DNA of 64,000 nt from Candidatus Rifleibacteriota bacterium (GTDB lineage Bacteria > Muiribacteriota > Ozemobacteria > Ozemobacterales > Ozemobacteraceae), in contig CAJOND010000013.1 of assembly GCA_905236675.1 (NCBI GenBank), forward strand, positions 1 to 64,000. The letters run 5' to 3'. Below, one piece after another: positions 25,772-35,191 of this stretch (positions within the stretch are counted from its first letter, which is position 1; each line of letters opens with the position of its first letter). Both the position numbers and the translations under genes were made by a program. Under the pieces are notes generated by a model. It did no database searches. It was given only the letters and a program-made list of their open reading frames with translations, and had not been told where the DNA came from.

Positions 25772-26383
25772 TTAATCAATATTTTTTGTATTTTTTTCTT
25801 TTAATTCTTCTAACATTCTCTTTTCGCCGTCTACGAATACTTTTCTCAAAAACGGATTAGATATTTTATTTAATTCTTCTATGCGTTTTTTATGAAACAT
25901 TTCCCTTTTTACTGGATCTTTTGGTGGTAATTCTATGATACCATGCTTTATATGTATTTTATTCCTCTCCTCTCTTTCTTTCCGTCTTTTTATTTTTCTC
26001 TCCTCTTTTTTTTTGTATTCATATGCATACTTACATGAATAATAACCACCAGACAAAATCAAAACAACAACGACAAAAGCAGAAAGTTTTTTAAAAAAAG
26101 CAGATAAGTTTTTTTTATCAAAAAAACGAAATATTCTATCTTTTTTTTCGTCAGGAGAAGATTCAATATAATCTTCTAAGGTATTACCTATACCTTCAAA
26201 TTCGTAATCGTGATTATATGGAAGATCTGATTGAACTTGCTTTTGGGTAGAATTTTCATAGTCGACATCATGATTATCAGCAAGTTCTGTCCGAGAATGC
26301 TTTTCAATACTATCTACATAGGCATTATCGTGATCGTTAGTCTTATTATCTAACTTTATTAAATTATAATCTTTATTACTCAT
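25772..26383 (-). CDS. Ankyrin-family anchor protein without ankyrins
   Basis: 203 residues. An acidic, His/Asp/Asn-rich tail with an internal repeat (ELADNHDVDYENS and DLPYNHDYEFEG), the motif GIGNTLEDYIE, a membrane helix (about 95-115), and a very basic helical end (KKKEERKIKRRKEREERN). The layout matches the N-terminal third of the neighbouring ankyrin proteins but the gene stops there, 11 bases before the next start. Either a truncated member or a separate small partner. Ribosome site weak. Confidence 0.65.
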   Translation of the reverse strand: MSNKDYNLIKLDNKTNDHDNAYVDSIEKHSRTELADNHDVDYENSTQKQVQSDLPYNHDYEFEGIGNTLEDYIESSPDEKKDRIFRFFDKKNLSAFFKKLSAFVVVVLILSGGYYSCKYAYEYKKKEERKIKRRKEREERNKIHIKHGIIELPPKDPVKREMFHKKRIEELNKISNPFLRKVFVDGEKRMLEELKEKNTKNID

Positions 26384-26419
26384 ATATTAACCATTTTTAA
26401 TTATAAGTATTAAATAGAA

Positions 26420-27547
26420 TTACTGATAGTCATCTTCAAGATTATCCAAAAAGTCTATAGGATTAAAATCCTCTTCAGAATTATTATCCTTATAGTTCTC
26501 TTCATAATATTTGAAAAAATCCCAGCCTCTAATTGTTCTTGGAGTCTCACCCTCATTGTTTTTAATAGTTAAATCTAACTTATATTTATCATTGTAAAAA
26601 ATATCAAAAGTTTCTTTATCCTGTGCATAAAGATTAACATAATGCAAAAAAGTATTACCTTCTGCATCCTGTTTATTTATTTCTCCGCCTTTTTCCAAAA
26701 GAAGTTTTATAGCTATACGATTTGCTTTGATAGCTGCAAAATGCAATGGAGTCTGCTTGTCTTTATTTTCAGCATTAGGATTAGCTCCATTTTTTAATAA
26801 TAACTCTACACATTCTTGAAATGGATTATAAATAGAATAATGTAATGGAGTATTTTTATCAAAATCAGATAAATTCACATCGAAATGATTATCAATAAAA
26901 AGTTCCGCTATCCTTTTATTAGCTCTTTTAACAGCATAATGCAGAGCTGATTGTCCTGTTTTTCTATCTATAAGCTTATTACAATCATATTGAAGTAATA
27001 AATACTTTGCTATCTCATATCTTCCAAATTCACAGGCAATACAAATAGCAGGCTTGCCATCATAGTACATTTTAGACAAATCTTTCCCACTTTTAGCCAG
27101 CTCAAAAAGTTTTACCAACTTACCTTCCTTTATATAATTATAGGCTTCTAACCATTCTTTATTTTCTTTTTCAATAGTTTGTTGAGACTGTTTTTCCAGA
27201 TTATTCTTATTGGCTAAGTTAAGCTTATCGTTTTTTTCATTAGAAGTCTTTGAACTTACAATGCGATTGTTTTCTTTTTTAACTTCTTTCTCTTGATAGT
27301 TCTGTTTCTTTGATGTCAGATTATTTTCTTTATTTTCTACAGATATTTTTTTAAACAAAAAGCCAAATTCACTTTTGCTTAACTTATCCATTATTTCTGC
27401 TTTTTTTTCTTTTGATAGACTTAATCCAATAATTAAAAAGAATAATATTATAAGGCATATATTTATATTTAAAAATTTTAAAAAGTTAAAACTTCCATGA
27501 TACGAAGAATTATAATTGTTTCTATTATCATATTTTTTATTATACAT
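26420..27547 (-). CDS. Membrane-anchored ankyrin protein, module B only
   Basis: 375 residues: N-terminal anchor (about 26-45), basic linker, then NKEWLEAYNYIKEGKLVKLFELAKSGK (shown in the paralogues too, as 20 or fewer matching residues at a time) and five or six ankyrins (about 165-330): YYDGKPAICIACEFG, QSALHYAVKRAN, NTPLHYSIYN, QTPLHFAAIKAN, GNTFLHYVNLY, ending EGETPRTI. Acidic C-terminal tail. Ribosome site AAGG, nine bases after the DUF445 stop, so read with it. Confidence 0.87.
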   Translation of the reverse strand: MYNKKYDNRNNYNSSYHGSFNFLKFLNINICLIILFFLIIGLSLSKEKKAEIMDKLSKSEFGFLFKKISVENKENNLTSKKQNYQEKEVKKENNRIVSSKTSNEKNDKLNLANKNNLEKQSQQTIEKENKEWLEAYNYIKEGKLVKLFELAKSGKDLSKMYYDGKPAICIACEFGRYEIAKYLLLQYDCNKLIDRKTGQSALHYAVKRANKRIAELFIDNHFDVNLSDFDKNTPLHYSIYNPFQECVELLLKNGANPNAENKDKQTPLHFAAIKANRIAIKLLLEKGGEINKQDAEGNTFLHYVNLYAQDKETFDIFYNDKYKLDLTIKNNEGETPRTIRGWDFFKYYEENYKDNNSEEDFNPIDFLDNLEDDYQ

Positions 27548-27556
27548 TGAACTGCC

Positions 27557-28225
27557 TTAATTTAACAAAAAATGCTGAATTATCCACTGAATAGCACCGA
27601 CAAGCATTCCCAAAAAACCACCCAGATACTCAATCATTTTCATTTCTCTATCAGCTATTCTATTTATCATAGCTTCTAGTTTATCCAAATCCATAGCATC
27701 AACTTTTTGTTTCACTATATCATGAACAGAGATATGCTTAATTACTTCGTTACCTGCTTTAGTTAATACCGTTGGAACAGCCTGTTTGCCTTTTTCCTTA
27801 AGTAATTCAACGACTGTGTCGGTAGTTTTAGTAACAAGAGTGTTTGTACTAATATATTTGCTAATATCAATTTTTATCAAAGGAACTTTTATATTTTTTA
27901 GATAATTATTAATATACTCTTCTATTGCACTCTCTATATTTTCTTTATGATCCTCTACCAATTTATCTATAAAAGGATTAACATCTTCTGGTTTTACTTT
28001 CTTTATTAATTCTGGAATATTTATTAATTCACCTTCTACCATATTTCCTAGATTATCTGCCAATTCTCGTCTACGTTTTGGCAAGAGACCCTGATAGTCA
28101 AAACCTAATAATCTATAATTTTTGTGGGGATGAAAAAGAGCCTTAACCGCTAGTAAATTTGTTATCCAGCCAATAAAGCCGCCTATTATCATAGAAACAA
28201 GCAAACTAATTATTGTTCCCCACAT
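27557..28225 (-). CDS. DUF445 family membrane protein
   Basis: 222 residues with membrane segments at both ends (about 5-22 and 200-218) and a soluble middle. Diagnostic phrases: GGFIGWITNLLAVKALFHPHK, with the GWITNLLAVKALF core, then LLPKRRRELADNLG. These match DUF445/YheB-type proteins of unknown role, known from many bacteria and linked to the envelope. It is first in the ankyrin operon, so it may help place or stabilise the anchored ankyrin proteins. Good ribosome site GGAG. Confidence 0.88.
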   Translation of the reverse strand: MWGTIISLLVSMIIGGFIGWITNLLAVKALFHPHKNYRLLGFDYQGLLPKRRRELADNLGNMVEGELINIPELIKKVKPEDVNPFIDKLVEDHKENIESAIEEYINNYLKNIKVPLIKIDISKYISTNTLVTKTTDTVVELLKEKGKQAVPTVLTKAGNEVIKHISVHDIVKQKVDAMDLDKLEAMINRIADREMKMIEYLGGFLGMLVGAIQWIIQHFLLN

Positions 28226-28357
28226 TTAAATAAACTCCATAATTTTAATGTAAAAGGAAATATTATTATAAACCTCTAGTTAAAATTTAACATAATATGG
28301 TTAAAAATCAAACAATAGTCGCCGATGTCTTTTTCAAACTGTTACAGGGAGTTGCTT

Positions 28358-28513
28358 ATGCGTATTATAGCAATAATCCTGACTCTTGTAGTGACTTTGG
28401 TTGGATTTGTTCTTAGTTATGGTTATACCTACAAGAAAGTATCAGGATATCTTTATTCTTCCCCTGATATGCAGTTATCTGTTTCGGTTAACTCAGAAGA
28501 ACCGAAAAAATAG
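28358..28513 (+). CDS. Small single-pass membrane protein
   Basis: 51 residues from the ATG at 28358, which has a ribosome site (AGGGAG, six bases away); an upstream ATG at 28325 lacks one. One hydrophobic helix (2-24), then a short polar tail rich in Ser and Val. Followed directly by a strong terminator, so it is an independent small gene. No family recognised. Confidence 0.65.
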   Translation: MRIIAIILTLVVTLVGFVLSYGYTYKKVSGYLYSSPDMQLSVSVNSEEPKK

Positions 28514-28526
28514 AGATTTGTTTGGG

Positions 28527-28567
28527 GAAAGACCCGTATTAGCATTTGCTATACGGGTCTTTCTCTT
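28527..28567 (+). terminator. Strong Rho-independent terminator
   Basis: Thirteen-base perfect stem GAAAGACCCGTAT (28527-28539) with ATACGGGTCTTTC (28551-28563) and a T-rich end. Closes the small membrane protein gene. Confidence 0.92.
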
Positions 28568-28582
28568 TTAGATTCGGGTAAG

Positions 28583-28612
28583 TTGCTCTTATTATATAAA
28601 ATATGCTAAAAT
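28583..28612 (+). promoter_or_regulatory. Probable promoter of the cyclase gene
   Basis: TTGCTC (28583-28588), 18-base spacer, TAAAAT (28607-28612), 26 bases before the GTG start at 28638. Confidence 0.55.
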
Positions 28613-28637
28613 ACTCATAATTATCTAGGATTTTCAA

Positions 28638-30743
28638 GTGAATGTAGAGTCAAAAAACAGAACCTACGGATTACAAGTTGTAGTTTTTTTATCTTTTCTA
28701 GCGTTATTTTCGTTTATTATCGCTGGAATAGTTTTTTACGGTTATCAAAGTAATCTAGAGATAATGTTGCAATCCTCTGACGAACTTCTTTATCAGATCT
28801 CCGAAACCATTTTGCGACAAATAAACAGCTATTTAGAGCCTGCCGACAAAAATGGGGTAGTAATAAAAAGATTAATAGAGAGTAAAGTCATAGCTTCTTC
28901 AACAGTTGAATTTAACGAATCTTTTTTTATTGAAGCACTTGAAACTTATCCTCAATTTCAGAGCATATACTTTGGTGATGAAAATGGTGATTATTTTATG
29001 ACTTATCGAAATGAAAAGGAGCATTTTATCACAAAAGTAATAACAAGAACTTCACAGCCAAATGGTCTAAGATTAATTACCCGCAACAAAGATCATATGC
29101 TAATAAGCGATGAAACGGTCGATGATTTAAGTTATGATCCTAGAGAAAGACCTTGGTATATTAAAACAAAAAAAGACCAAAAACCAGGTTGGACCAGTGA
29201 ATATTTTTTATTTACAGCAAGAGAACCCGGAGTAACTTGTACTCAACCGATATTTGATTCCGATAAAAAATTTATAGGAGCAGTAGGTATAGATTTCAAA
29301 TTAAATGAAATAAACAATTTCTTGAAAAGCCTAAAAATTGGAGAATCTGGTATAGCTTTTATTTGCGACAACTACGGACATATTTTTGCCCATCCTGCAA
29401 AAGCTATCAATAAAAAAATAGCTTTAAAACCTAATAAATCCAATCGTCCCAGATCACCAGCAGAAGAAGCATTAAAATCTAGTCCAGAAAGACTAGCAAT
29501 GGATGAATTTTTTCGCAGCAAAGAATACAAATTCAATATTGAACATAATAGTGAGCGTATTATAGCTTCTTTTAGACCTCTTTCTGAAAAACTAGGCGGG
29601 CAGTGGACCTTAGGTTTAATAGTTCCAGAAGATGATTTCATAGGATCAATTGCTAGAATCCATGAAACGACCTTGCTTTTTTCTTTTTGGCTTTTAATAA
29701 TTGCTGGTTTTTTAACTTCAACCTTAGCGAAAGAGTTAACAGAACCTATTCACAAAGCAATACTTGAAGCAGATAGAATTCAAAGTCTTGATTTTGACGG
29801 AGAAATAGATCTTGAATCTCCTATTACAGAGATTCAAGACATGAGCGACACAATGAATTCCATGAAAAAAGCTTTGAGTGCATTTAAAAAGTATGTTCCG
29901 TCTGAAATAGTGAAAGAACTAGTTCACGACAAAAATGACGCAAAACTAGAAGCTCAAACAAATAAAATAACAATATTATTTACTGATATTAGCAGTTTTT
30001 CTTCTATTTCTGAAGAAGCCAAGCCTCAAGATTTGGTAGACCAGCTTTCAGAATATTTTGACTCTATTGCCACAATAATCCACAAACATAATGGAATAAT
30101 AGATAAATATATAGGTGACTCCGTAATGGCATTCTGGGGTGCTCCTCAGCCTAACGAGCATCAAGCCCGCGATGCTTGTCTTGCTGCATTAGAGATAGAA
30201 AAATCTGTTGAACAATTAAATGCAAAATGGATTTCTGAAGGGAAAAAAGCTTTTTTAACAAGAATAGGAATAAACACAGGCGTTTCACTTATAGGAAATT
30301 TCGGATCTTCTGAACGCTTTAATTATACAGCAATAGGTGATTCTGTAAATCTTGCAAACAGATTAGAAAGCTTGAACAAAGTTTATGGTTCACAGATAAT
30401 CGTCAGTGAAAGTACAGAAAAGGAAGCTGGTAAGGATTTAATTTTCAGAGTTCTTGATATTGTCGCAGTTAAAGGGAGACAACAAAGTGTCACTGTATAC
30501 CATCTTTTAGGAACAATAAACGATAACAAATCAAGAATTTTGTTAAGACTTTCAGCCCTTTCTGAAAGAGCTTTGGTTCACTATCTTTCCTCGGAGTGGA
30601 AAGAAGCAGAAGAAAAATTTCAAACAATTTTAGATCATTACCCTGAAGATAAAACAGCCAAAATGTTTATTGAACGTTGTCAAAAACTAATGGAAACACC
30701 GCAAGAACACTGGGACGGCGTTTACCGACTAACTCAGAAATAA
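28638..30743 (+). CDS. Membrane adenylate/guanylate cyclase with Cache sensor
   Basis: 701 residues; makes a cyclic nucleotide second messenger. Membrane helix (about 12-36), an extracytoplasmic dCache sensor (about 45-320, with DERPW-like RERPWYIKTKKD and GAVGIDF), second helix (about 345-362), HAMP linker, and a class III cyclase domain (about 435-600). The metal Asp residues are in LFTDIS and YIGDSVMAFWGAP; INTG..LIGNFGS and YTAIGDSVNLANRLE complete the fold. A TPR-like tail follows. Start is GTG with AGGA seven bases away. Base specificity (cAMP or cGMP) cannot be told safely. Confidence 0.92.
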   Translation: MNVESKNRTYGLQVVVFLSFLALFSFIIAGIVFYGYQSNLEIMLQSSDELLYQISETILRQINSYLEPADKNGVVIKRLIESKVIASSTVEFNESFFIEALETYPQFQSIYFGDENGDYFMTYRNEKEHFITKVITRTSQPNGLRLITRNKDHMLISDETVDDLSYDPRERPWYIKTKKDQKPGWTSEYFLFTAREPGVTCTQPIFDSDKKFIGAVGIDFKLNEINNFLKSLKIGESGIAFICDNYGHIFAHPAKAINKKIALKPNKSNRPRSPAEEALKSSPERLAMDEFFRSKEYKFNIEHNSERIIASFRPLSEKLGGQWTLGLIVPEDDFIGSIARIHETTLLFSFWLLIIAGFLTSTLAKELTEPIHKAILEADRIQSLDFDGEIDLESPITEIQDMSDTMNSMKKALSAFKKYVPSEIVKELVHDKNDAKLEAQTNKITILFTDISSFSSISEEAKPQDLVDQLSEYFDSIATIIHKHNGIIDKYIGDSVMAFWGAPQPNEHQARDACLAALEIEKSVEQLNAKWISEGKKAFLTRIGINTGVSLIGNFGSSERFNYTAIGDSVNLANRLESLNKVYGSQIIVSESTEKEAGKDLIFRVLDIVAVKGRQQSVTVYHLLGTINDNKSRILLRLSALSERALVHYLSSEWKEAEEKFQTILDHYPEDKTAKMFIERCQKLMETPQEHWDGVYRLTQK

Positions 30744-30758
30744 AACTTCTGCACTGAG

Positions 30759-33700
30759 CTAATCCTCTGAATTTAGCTTTTCTATTTCAGATTCTTTTTT
30801 CTTTTTAAGAAGCTCTAAACCTATCTGGCAAAAAGTTGAAAAATCACAACCTTCGTCTGTCAAACAACTTTTAGCATCTTTATTATTAGAGGGATTGCAC
30901 TCAAAAGTTTTGTCAATTTTAATTTTATTCAACAACTCTCTTATACGATTTTCAAAACCTTTTAAATCATTTTCAGAAACAATCATCCCATATTCTGGAC
31001 CACAGCCATAATTTAAAGCAGCAGACCTTTGAAACCCAGACTTCATAATTTTTCCTTTTTCTTTATCTTTATAATCTCTTTTATAAGAATCAGTCATAAC
31101 ATACATAGTAGCAGCAGATATTTTTTTATAACCTGCTTTCAGACAAGACAGCAAATAAATAGGCATCTGCATTTCTATCTGGTCTTCTATTAAGCCTGAT
31201 TCTGGGAAAGATTTATCATATAGTTTTTTACTATTTTGAACACTGCTTTTCGATGTTTTATAATCAACAATTTGTATTTTATCATCATCAATTAAAGCAA
31301 TTCTGTCATAAAAACCTTTTATTCTACTGCCATCCAATTCGAAAGAGAATGCCTTTTCAACCCCATCAGTATGTCTACAAGGCATTTGTTCATTTTTATA
31401 AACAGCATCTCTATAAACAGGCAACGCTTTTTTTATATTACTTATGTATTTATGTCTTTCAAAGAAAGAAATACTTTCTAGCATAGGCATAGCATATTTA
31501 TCAAATAGCTCAAATAATTCTTCATCTGTTGGCTCTTTTGAAATTTCCCATATAGAACCTGGTTTGTGTAATTCTTCTAATATTCTATGAAAAGCATTTC
31601 CAATTATGAAATAGTCAGAGTTTTTCTCTAAAGGATTCGTAATTCCCAATATATTCATAAAAAAGAATTTTCTTGGACAATCAAGATAATTTTTCAACGA
31701 AGTAGCAGAAAAGCAAAAATCTTTTGGTAATTCAACAGAATCATGAACAGCTTTGTTAAATACTCTAGGTCTTATTCCATGAATAGCAAAATTTGTTGGT
31801 ATTTGTTTTTCTACTTTTTGTAAAGTTGGTTCCAACAACAAAAGTTCATTTCCGCTTAACCCCGTAATGGCAGTTCTAAACTCACCAAGAGTCAGTATTT
31901 TATCGTCTTTTTCCAATTCCGAAGACTTTATTCCCATTTCATAAAAAAAAGGAGCCGGAGTAGTAGGATCAGTCCCTAATCTCATTGGTACAGTCATTAT
32001 CAAGCCTTCTTTTGCTCTTGTTATTCCAACAAAAAACAAACGGCGTTCCTCTTCTAGCTGTTCTTCTTCACTGTTAGGATACGGATTAAAAAAGTTTACC
32101 TCTCTTTTTTTTGAATTAAAATAATTTTTAAGTTTCTCTATAGTAGATGATCCTAATAAAATGTTTTCCCTTAAATTAACAGGAAACTGTCCCTCACAAA
32201 GTCCACTTATAATTGTTATAGGGAATTCTAATCCTTTAGACTGATGAATAGTCATAATTTTAACAGCATTTTCTACTATTTCGTCTTTAAGTTCTATATT
32301 TAATGCATAATAATTAATATATTCCTGTAAATCTGGTAACAAATCAGTGATAAGCGGTTTTTTTGCAAAGAAGTTGATAAAAACTTCAGAATAATCAGCA
32401 ATCATATTTCTTAAATGTAAAATGTTTCTTGAAGATGAGTTAGAAGCATTCCTCATTAATTGCAAAACAGATGTTATTGCAGTGCCAATAACCTCACTGA
32501 TTTCATCATCTTTTTTTGCCTCCATTTTTCTAATTATAGAAACAAATTCTTTTGCCTTAATCTGGTTTTCTTCATCCGTTTCAGGAATCTCTGAGAAGCG
32601 GTTTTCCTCAATTATTTTAATAATATTAGACAATTTATTCTTGTTATTAGATATTTCAGAAATAATAGCCTGAGCCCATATTGGATTCAAACCAAATACT
32701 GGAGATAGAAAAGCTGTTTGCAAAGCAGATTCTTTCAAATCATCATCAGTTTCTCCAGAAATTCTTAATAGGGAAACAAGAGTAATAATCTCTTCAGCTT
32801 TGAAAAATTTCATATCTTCTGCTATTTGATAAGGAACATGTAAAGTCTGCAAGCTTTCAGCTAATAAATCTATCTGGTAGTTATTCCTAACCAATATGGC
32901 TATATCTGAAGGCTGATATTTTTTTCCTTTATATCCATAAATTAGATAATTAGCAATTTCTCTTCCTACAACTCTTGCCTCTTCAACTTCATTTTTTACC
33001 TTGAAATAATTAATAAAACCTTCTTCAATACTGTCAGGATTAAGCTCTCCATCCGTTGGAAGCTTTTCTGCCCATTTGAGCAAAGTTGCTGATTTTACTA
33101 TACTTTTTGCTGATCTGTAATTTTGACTCAACGAAAATTGTGTAGCCTTATATTTGCTTCTAAACAATCCCTTAGGTGTCATCATAGAGGGATCAGCACC
33201 TCTGAATCTGTAAATACTTTGTCTAGGATCACCGATTACAGCAGTTTTTATATCTGTATTATCACCTTTAAGTAAAGTTAAAAGCAAAAATTGAGCTGGA
33301 TCTGTATCTTGAAATTCATCCACTAATATTACTTTAAATCTTTTTCTGTATATTTCAGCAATTTTAGGATTTCTTAAAACCTGTATAGTCAAAGATATTA
33401 AATCTCTATAATCTAAGTAGTTATCTTTTATTCTTTCTTTTTCATATTGACGATAAATATTCAAGAGTTCATAACATCTTCTTTGGCTTTTCACATCTAA
33501 ATTTTCAGTATTATTAATTGCATCTTCAAAATCTTCAGGATTAATAAGATTGGATTTCAAAATTCCAATAAAAGTTGAAACTTCTTGTTGGAATCCTCTT
33601 TTTAAAAGCACTCTACCAAATTCTGGAAAAGCTTCGGAATCTAGTTTACTGCAAATAAAACTCATTAAAAGAGATTCCTTAAAAGCATTCAACAATTTGA

Positions 33701-34046
33701 AATCAGCGGAGATACCAACTTCATAATATTGTTCTCTCAATACCTTGCCACAAAAAGAATGGAAAGTTGAAATCCAGCACTGATCGAAACTTTGTGGGAA
33801 ATATTCTAGAACTCTTTCTTTAAGTTCTTTTGCTGCTTTATCAGAAAAAGTCAGTGCTAAGATTTCTTTTAACCTGATACCTTTTTCGAGTTGTTTTGCT
33901 ATTAAAACGGAAATAGTTCTTGTTTTACCAGTACCAGGCCCAGCTACAACCAATGAATTCTTCCGAAATTTATTAATAATCTCTTTTTGTTGATTATTTA
34001 ATCTTTCATAGTCTCTTCTTAAACGTTCTGAAGTTCCAATACCCAT
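30759..34046 (-). CDS. UvrD/REP helicase fused to PD-(D/E)XK nuclease
   Basis: 1095 residues from the ATG at 34046; a TTG six codons upstream is possible. Superfamily 1 helicase: Walker A GPGTGKT (about 36-42), VDEFQDTD, GDPRQSIYRFRGAD, TIHQSKGLEFP and VGITRAKEG. The C-terminal region has CPRKFFF (first Cys), then GFYDRIALI...QIVDYKTSKS of the RecB/AddB nuclease family, and three more Cys near the end (C-x5-C-x5-C), the four needed for an Fe-S staple as in AddB. So this single chain looks able to unwind and cut DNA in double-strand break repair. HemW-like gene upstream, four bases or so apart from the TTG. Confidence 0.9.
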   Translation of the reverse strand: MGIGTSERLRRDYERLNNQQKEIINKFRKNSLVVAGPGTGKTRTISVLIAKQLEKGIRLKEILALTFSDKAAKELKERVLEYFPQSFDQCWISTFHSFCGKVLREQYYEVGISADFKLLNAFKESLLMSFICSKLDSEAFPEFGRVLLKRGFQQEVSTFIGILKSNLINPEDFEDAINNTENLDVKSQRRCYELLNIYRQYEKERIKDNYLDYRDLISLTIQVLRNPKIAEIYRKRFKVILVDEFQDTDPAQFLLLTLLKGDNTDIKTAVIGDPRQSIYRFRGADPSMMTPKGLFRSKYKATQFSLSQNYRSAKSIVKSATLLKWAEKLPTDGELNPDSIEEGFINYFKVKNEVEEARVVGREIANYLIYGYKGKKYQPSDIAILVRNNYQIDLLAESLQTLHVPYQIAEDMKFFKAEEIITLVSLLRISGETDDDLKESALQTAFLSPVFGLNPIWAQAIISEISNNKNKLSNIIKIIEENRFSEIPETDEENQIKAKEFVSIIRKMEAKKDDEISEVIGTAITSVLQLMRNASNSSSRNILHLRNMIADYSEVFINFFAKKPLITDLLPDLQEYINYYALNIELKDEIVENAVKIMTIHQSKGLEFPITIISGLCEGQFPVNLRENILLGSSTIEKLKNYFNSKKREVNFFNPYPNSEEEQLEEERRLFFVGITRAKEGLIMTVPMRLGTDPTTPAPFFYEMGIKSSELEKDDKILTLGEFRTAITGLSGNELLLLEPTLQKVEKQIPTNFAIHGIRPRVFNKAVHDSVELPKDFCFSATSLKNYLDCPRKFFFMNILGITNPLEKNSDYFIIGNAFHRILEELHKPGSIWEISKEPTDEELFELFDKYAMPMLESISFFERHKYISNIKKALPVYRDAVYKNEQMPCRHTDGVEKAFSFELDGSRIKGFYDRIALIDDDKIQIVDYKTSKSSVQNSKKLYDKSFPESGLIEDQIEMQMPIYLLSCLKAGYKKISAATMYVMTDSYKRDYKDKEKGKIMKSGFQRSAALNYGCGPEYGMIVSENDLKGFENRIRELLNKIKIDKTFECNPSNNKDAKSCLTDEGCDFSTFCQIGLELLKKKKESEIEKLNSED

Positions 34047-34067
34047 TGCTCTCTCATTCCCCAAAAA

Positions 34068-35183
34068 TTAAGCAAATAAATCGCTGATAATTCTGTTTGC
34101 CATAACTATACCCAATTGGCTAAGACGGATAATACTGTTCTCCTGAATTATTTCACCCGATTCAATACTACGCTTTAAACTTCTGTAAAAACCTTCTTTT
34201 TGATTACCAAATTTTTCTTCAAATAACTCTAGATTTAAACCATCAATTAATAATCTTAAATGAAGCATTAAATATTCATTTCTTAAATCTGTAAAACTAA
34301 GTTTTTCTCTTTCTGAAGGAATACCATTCAACCACTCTTCAAAACAAGGAACTTCTGAATAGCGTATGTTATTTATACAGGAGACAGCTGCTGGTCCAAA
34401 ACCAATATAATCCATTCCTTCCCAATAATTTAAATTATGCCTGCATCTATAACCATTTTTTGCATAATTAGAAATTTCATAATGTTCAAAACCATGATTT
34501 GTTAAAACATCTGCAACATCAAACATTTCTTCTGGCCCAATATCATCAGGGTTTTGAAGTTTTCCTTCATCTATTCGTTTTTTGAGAGGAGTATCATCTT
34601 CAACAGTTAAAAAATAAGCCGAAAGATGCTTAAAAGGATAATCACTTAGCAATTTATGAAGTTCAGAACCTATAGACTTACAATTTGGAACACCTATTAT
34701 AAAATCTGCATTAATATTATTAATATATGAAAAAGCAGAATCTAATGCTTTTACTATAGAAACAATTCTTGCATTTCTACCTAAAAGAATTAATTCATCA
34801 TTTTGTAGTCTTTGGATACCTATACTTAATCTTATTTTAGGGATTTCAGATAAGAATTTAACAATATCTTCGCTTAAAGTTTCTGGATTTGTTTCAAAAG
34901 TAATTTCTTCTACATTATCCAGATTCAAATGTTCACTAATTATTTCAACAAGTGATTTTATCCCTTTCAAACCAAGCATTGTGGGGTTCCCTCCACCTAT
35001 GAAAACAGTTTTTATATTTTTATCTATATAATCTAACTTGAACCATCTATCTATATTTTTTTTTAGATAGTCCAAGTATCTATCAATCATATATTTTTCT
35101 TGAGGAATTATTGAATAAAAACCGCAATAATCACATTTTGCGAAACAAAAAGGGACATGAATATAAAAAGATGTTACACTCAT
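34068..35183 (-). CDS. hemW: HemW-like radical SAM protein
   Basis: 371 residues from the ATG at 35183. The Fe-S motif C-x3-C-x2-C is in PFCFAKCDYC, followed by FIGGGNPTML and the HemN_C end. HemW is a heme chaperone of the coproporphyrinogen oxidase family and lacks the oxidase activity; the single Cys motif without the extra N-terminal part of HemN and the length favour HemW. Starts nine bases after the SPOR gene stop, and ends beside the helicase gene, so the three seem to form one operon. Confidence 0.88.
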   Translation of the reverse strand: MSVTSFYIHVPFCFAKCDYCGFYSIIPQEKYMIDRYLDYLKKNIDRWFKLDYIDKNIKTVFIGGGNPTMLGLKGIKSLVEIISEHLNLDNVEEITFETNPETLSEDIVKFLSEIPKIRLSIGIQRLQNDELILLGRNARIVSIVKALDSAFSYINNINADFIIGVPNCKSIGSELHKLLSDYPFKHLSAYFLTVEDDTPLKKRIDEGKLQNPDDIGPEEMFDVADVLTNHGFEHYEISNYAKNGYRCRHNLNYWEGMDYIGFGPAAVSCINNIRYSEVPCFEEWLNGIPSEREKLSFTDLRNEYLMLHLRLLIDGLNLELFEEKFGNQKEGFYRSLKRSIESGEIIQENSIIRLSQLGIVMANRIISDLFA

Positions 35184-35191
35184 AAAAATAT

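Noticed and set aside
24660-26383. One gene split into 25772-26383 and 24660-25760
   Set aside because: The downstream gene has its own ribosome site, acidic tail and membrane helix, so the two are separate genes.
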